The position numbers and the translations under genes are program-made. The notes beneath the pieces are model-generated. The model was not told the origin of the DNA. It was given only the letters and a program-made list of their open reading frames with translations, and did not search any database. A stretch of 64,000 nucleotides of DNA from contig NC_134104.1 of NCBI RefSeq assembly GCF_040939455.1, positions 147,100,501-147,164,500 on the forward strand. Direction: 5' to 3'. Each line of letters begins with the position of its first letter. Positions within the stretch are counted from its first letter, which is position 1. The DNA is from Microcebus murinus. Lineage: Eukaryota; Chordata; Mammalia; Primates; Cheirogaleidae. Of this stretch, positions 54,060 to 64,000 are shown piece by piece.

Positions 54060-54212
54060 GTAGCACCATGTTGCCCAGGCTGGATTACAGTGGTTATTCA
54101 CAGATGTGTTCAAAGTGCACTGCACCCTTGAACTCCTAGACTCAGGTGATCCTCTTGCCTCAACTTCCTGAGTAGCTGGGACTATAGGCATGAGCCTCTG
54201 TGCCCAGCCTGT
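54060..54212 (-). repeat. Alu monomer, antisense, inside L1
   Basis: 'accatgttgcccaggctgga', 'tgatcctcttgcctcaactt' and 'tagctgggactataggcatg'. The L1 word tgtagcaccat flanks both sides (54058 and 54210), a target duplication. Confidence 0.85.
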
Positions 54213-54511
54213 AGCACCATTTTCTGAAAGTAATTCATTCTCCACTGAATTGCTTTTGTACCACTGTTGCAAATCAGATGTCCATATATGTGTAGGTCTG
54301 TTTCTAGATTCTATTCCATTCCATTGATCTGTTTGTCTGTCTTGACGCCATTAAGGCATTGACTTAATTACTGTTATTTCCTACTGTGTTGTAGTCATAT
54401 AATGTTAGTCCCCAACTTTGTTTTTTGTCAAAGTATTTTGACCATTCTAGGTCCTTTACATTTCCATATGAATTTTAGAATCAGCTTTTCAGCTTCTACA
54501 AAACACCTGGA

Positions 54512-55084
<573 letters not shown>

Positions 55085-55530
55085 ACCGTTTTTGTCTTCC
55101 TGTAGTTAAACTTACTGGAGAGACTATAAGGAATTGTTCAGATCTTTATTTGTGGAAGTATGATTTTTTTTTTTTAAAGCCAGTGTTACCATTTAAGTTT
55201 ATTTAAGCGCCCGTTACTAGGCAGAAAAATAGCTCTATGAATTTTTGTAATTTATTGGAAAAAGCTAAGTACAGGACATTTAGGGTGTCCTGTCAAAGTC
55301 AATACAGGACAAAATCCTTTAATATAGCACACATCCTGTGTACAGAGAATGCCTGGCAACCGTATTCACCGTTATTTTGTTTGCTAAATGAATCTGGCCT
55401 AAAAGGTCCACGCACGTCTAAGTCCTAGGAAGGGAGAGGGCTAAAAGGGCAAGAAACCATGGTTTTCTTCAAGACCAGGCAGGATTCCTGGTTTGGGCTT
55501 CTTAGAGATGACACACAGGCGCCATTCTCC
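55085..55530. other. No gene recognised
   Basis: Sequence between the foldback and the ZNF621 CpG island. Nothing identifiable. Confidence 0.5.
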
Positions 55531-56190
55531 CACACCTGCACAGCCTCAGGTGACCCGCGAAGTACAGGCGGCCGACAGCTGAGGGGCCGTGCGTTAACTG
55601 GGACCCCACTCTTACCTAGAGGCCGAGGTCTGGGTAGAGCCAGGCTGTATCAGTGCTGTGACTTCCCAGCCCGAAGCTGTACCATCCGCTGTCGCAGGAG
55701 GAAACACGAGCAAAGAGAGCGCCGCAACCCAGAGGCCGCCGTAGCAGCCCGGCCACTTCCGCCCGGTGGGGCGAGTCACGTGGGGCTGGACCGCGGGGAC
55801 GACCGAGATGGGTGGCCTCCGGGGGGCCTAGAGAGCCCCCGGTCGCGCGCCCGTCCTTCCGGATCGGCGTGTAGATACCCAGCTTTTCGGTGTTCTGAGA
55901 GGAAGAGCGTGGGTATCAGTGAGTTCTGCGTGCTAGGTTCGCCTGGTGCCGGGTTCTTCGCGGTCTCTGGAGGCTGGTCAACCTCCCCGTCCCCTGAACT
56001 TGGTCCTGATGGCGGCCCGCCCCTCCCTCGCCCGGAACTTGGGTATCTGGGCCTCGCCGAAGCCGCCCGAGGTGGCTATGCGGCCTTCTAGAGCTGAGGT
56101 CCAGCCCCTGGCCACCGCGGCGTGATCTTCTTTTCTGCCCTAAAGAACTGTCGCGACAGCCTCCTGCGGCGCCCGGTATTGACGTTTGTG
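55530..56190 (+). promoter_or_regulatory. ZNF621: ZNF621 CpG-island promoter / non-coding exon 1
   Basis: CpG-dense block about 0.6 kb upstream of the ATG exon. Contains an E-box cacgtg (near 55777) and an ETS-like cacttccgcc (near 55753). The exon 1 boundary is not resolved. A 210-residue reading frame here (55459-56091) is a by-product of GC-rich sequence and lacks known homology. Confidence 0.7.
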
Positions 56191-56729
56191 GACGTTTCTG
56201 ATGTTTGGGGTCTCCTGCTTCCCTTGATGCAGTGTTTGTTAAGACCCCTTTTGGGTTGAGTCTCTGGTCAGCATCACCCACTGAGACACTGAGTCTTTTA
56301 CCCTTAATCTGCATTCAGCTACCTCTGAATGCGGTATATTCATTGCCTCCTCTCCAGAGGCACTCTTTCTGGGGCCAATGCTATGGTCCCTGTAAGCATT
56401 CTGTAAAAACTCTTTACATTTGTACAGACCCAAGACATTAGGGTCAGGGTACTTTTATCCCTCAATTTCCTCTGTTTGAACGGGGGTCAGAATGCCCTTG
56501 GGGCTGAGCAGGCAGAACAATTGCAAAGGAGATTGGGGTCTGTCAGTGTGGGAACAGCCAGAGGGGGCCTAAAGAATCTCCGTCCAGTGCTGGAAATGTG
56601 GACACAGGGAGGTTGCTTTGGTGACGCAGGGCAGGGTCCATAGCACTTATGGCTCTTCTTCTGTTATCTCTTAAGGATCTTGCTTTTCTAAACCCAGAAG
56701 ACAGTGTATGAAGCCAGGGGACTTCAATC

Positions 56730-63276
<6,547 letters not shown>

Positions 63277-63809
63277 GTGAGTAAAAGGATCCAGCCATTG
63301 TGTTTCTTCTTTTGTCTTCCTGTACTATGTAAGAAGTTATTTCTTCTGCCACAGGGAACCAAACTCCCCGTCATTTATAAGGCAATACTGGGTGCACTCT
63401 CTGACCTCCCACTGCGTTCCTACCCTAATCCTGGAAAAAGCACTTATAGGTGTGCATGTCCCCACACTGTCCTCACAGTCATGTCACTGCCCTCCTAAGC
63501 AGGAAACTATGACTCAGTAGCTCCTAAACCACCACTTCTCTTCTCACTTGCCAGTGGAAAATTAATTTTGTGCCATTTTTCATTGCAAAGAAATGGGATT
63601 TCAGCCAACTTTAAGTATGTGAGTTAAACTGATTTATTTGTGCCACAGCTATGAATTTGACTTTTAGGCCTTCAGCAACAAAAAGAGTGACTTTAATTTG
63701 CCCTTTTGGGATCTAAGTCACTGAAATGTTCCATTTGCCATAGTGTTTATATCTGCATTGTATTTGTCGTAGATGGGACTGTAGAGGAAAAGGCTAGGAA
63801 TATTCTCCC

Positions 63810-63848
<39 letters not shown>

Positions 63849-64000
63849 CACCTAAAATTAACCTGAACTGGCTTACCAGTTTTGGAAGATTTTGATTACT
63901 TAGATTTTCATTTCTCTTGGAAGAAAGTTTCCAAGCCTTTCTTCTCACACACGCTGTGATTTTGTATGTCATGATTTCTTTAGCACTGGTACCACAGTGG
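63277..64000 (+). other. ZNF621 intron 4 (start)
   Basis: Intronic. Contains an (AC)n microsatellite. No finger coding sequence appears before the window ends. Confidence 0.75.
63811..63847 (+). repeat. (AC)n microsatellite
   Basis: About 18 AC units. Confidence 0.97.

Noticed and set aside
55459..56091. 210-residue frame in the ZNF621 CpG island
   Set aside because: GC-rich sequence lacks stop codons by chance. The composition is Arg/Pro/Gly-rich and I see no domain.

Overview
This is a window of mammalian nuclear DNA, almost certainly from a strepsirrhine primate (lemur-like). Introns with GT-AG borders, CpG-island promoters, dense SINEs and LINEs and KRAB zinc-finger genes make it mammalian. 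Many Alu copies carry features I know from lemur and galago Alus: an inter-arm stretch reading ggacaactaaaaatatatag, and a right arm reading gctgacgccacggcactcta. A lemur-type L1 3' end also sits near 9.8-10.05 kb. Species is not resolved.

The gene order is ENTPD3 (last exon) - RPL14 - ZNF619 - ZNF620 - ZNF621, all on the + strand. From memory this matches human 3p22.1, and that synteny supports the gene names.

Region by region: 1-1.95 kb is the ENTPD3 terminal exon and 3'UTR. 2-20.7 kb is a gene-poor interval of L2, MIR, L1, HAL1-like and Alu copies and LTRs. 20.78-21.42 kb is a GC-rich island with no gene assigned. 23.67-27.41 kb is the complete six-exon RPL14 gene. 30.2-40.2 kb is ZNF619, with a CpG-rich promoter, a short ATG exon, a KRAB-A exon, a KRAB-B exon and a finger exon with 10 C2H2 fingers. 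41.2-44.2 kb is a nest of ERV-derived sequence with a Tigger-type insertion and a 445-bp near-identical direct duplication. 45.27-45.53 kb is a decayed C2H2 finger relic. 46.3-51.5 kb is ZNF620 (8 fingers). 52.7-55.1 kb is MIR, antisense L1, Alus and a strong 68-bp foldback. 55.5 kb to the end is ZNF621, whose finger exon lies beyond the window.

The three ZNF genes share exon architecture, phase, a 127-bp KRAB-A exon and flanking intron sequence, so they are tandem duplicates. By family they should be nuclear DNA-binding repressors acting through KRAB-TRIM28. RPL14 is a housekeeping ribosomal protein gene and ENTPD3 an ecto-nucleotidase; neither is functionally linked to the ZNF trio.

I found no undescribed gene system. 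The most unusual items are the recent 445-bp duplication, the 317/320-bp inverted repeat inside an L1, the 68-bp hairpin, the duplicated 3' splice site of the ZNF620 finger exon, the finger relic and the orphan GC island. Repeat names are from memory, without a library search.
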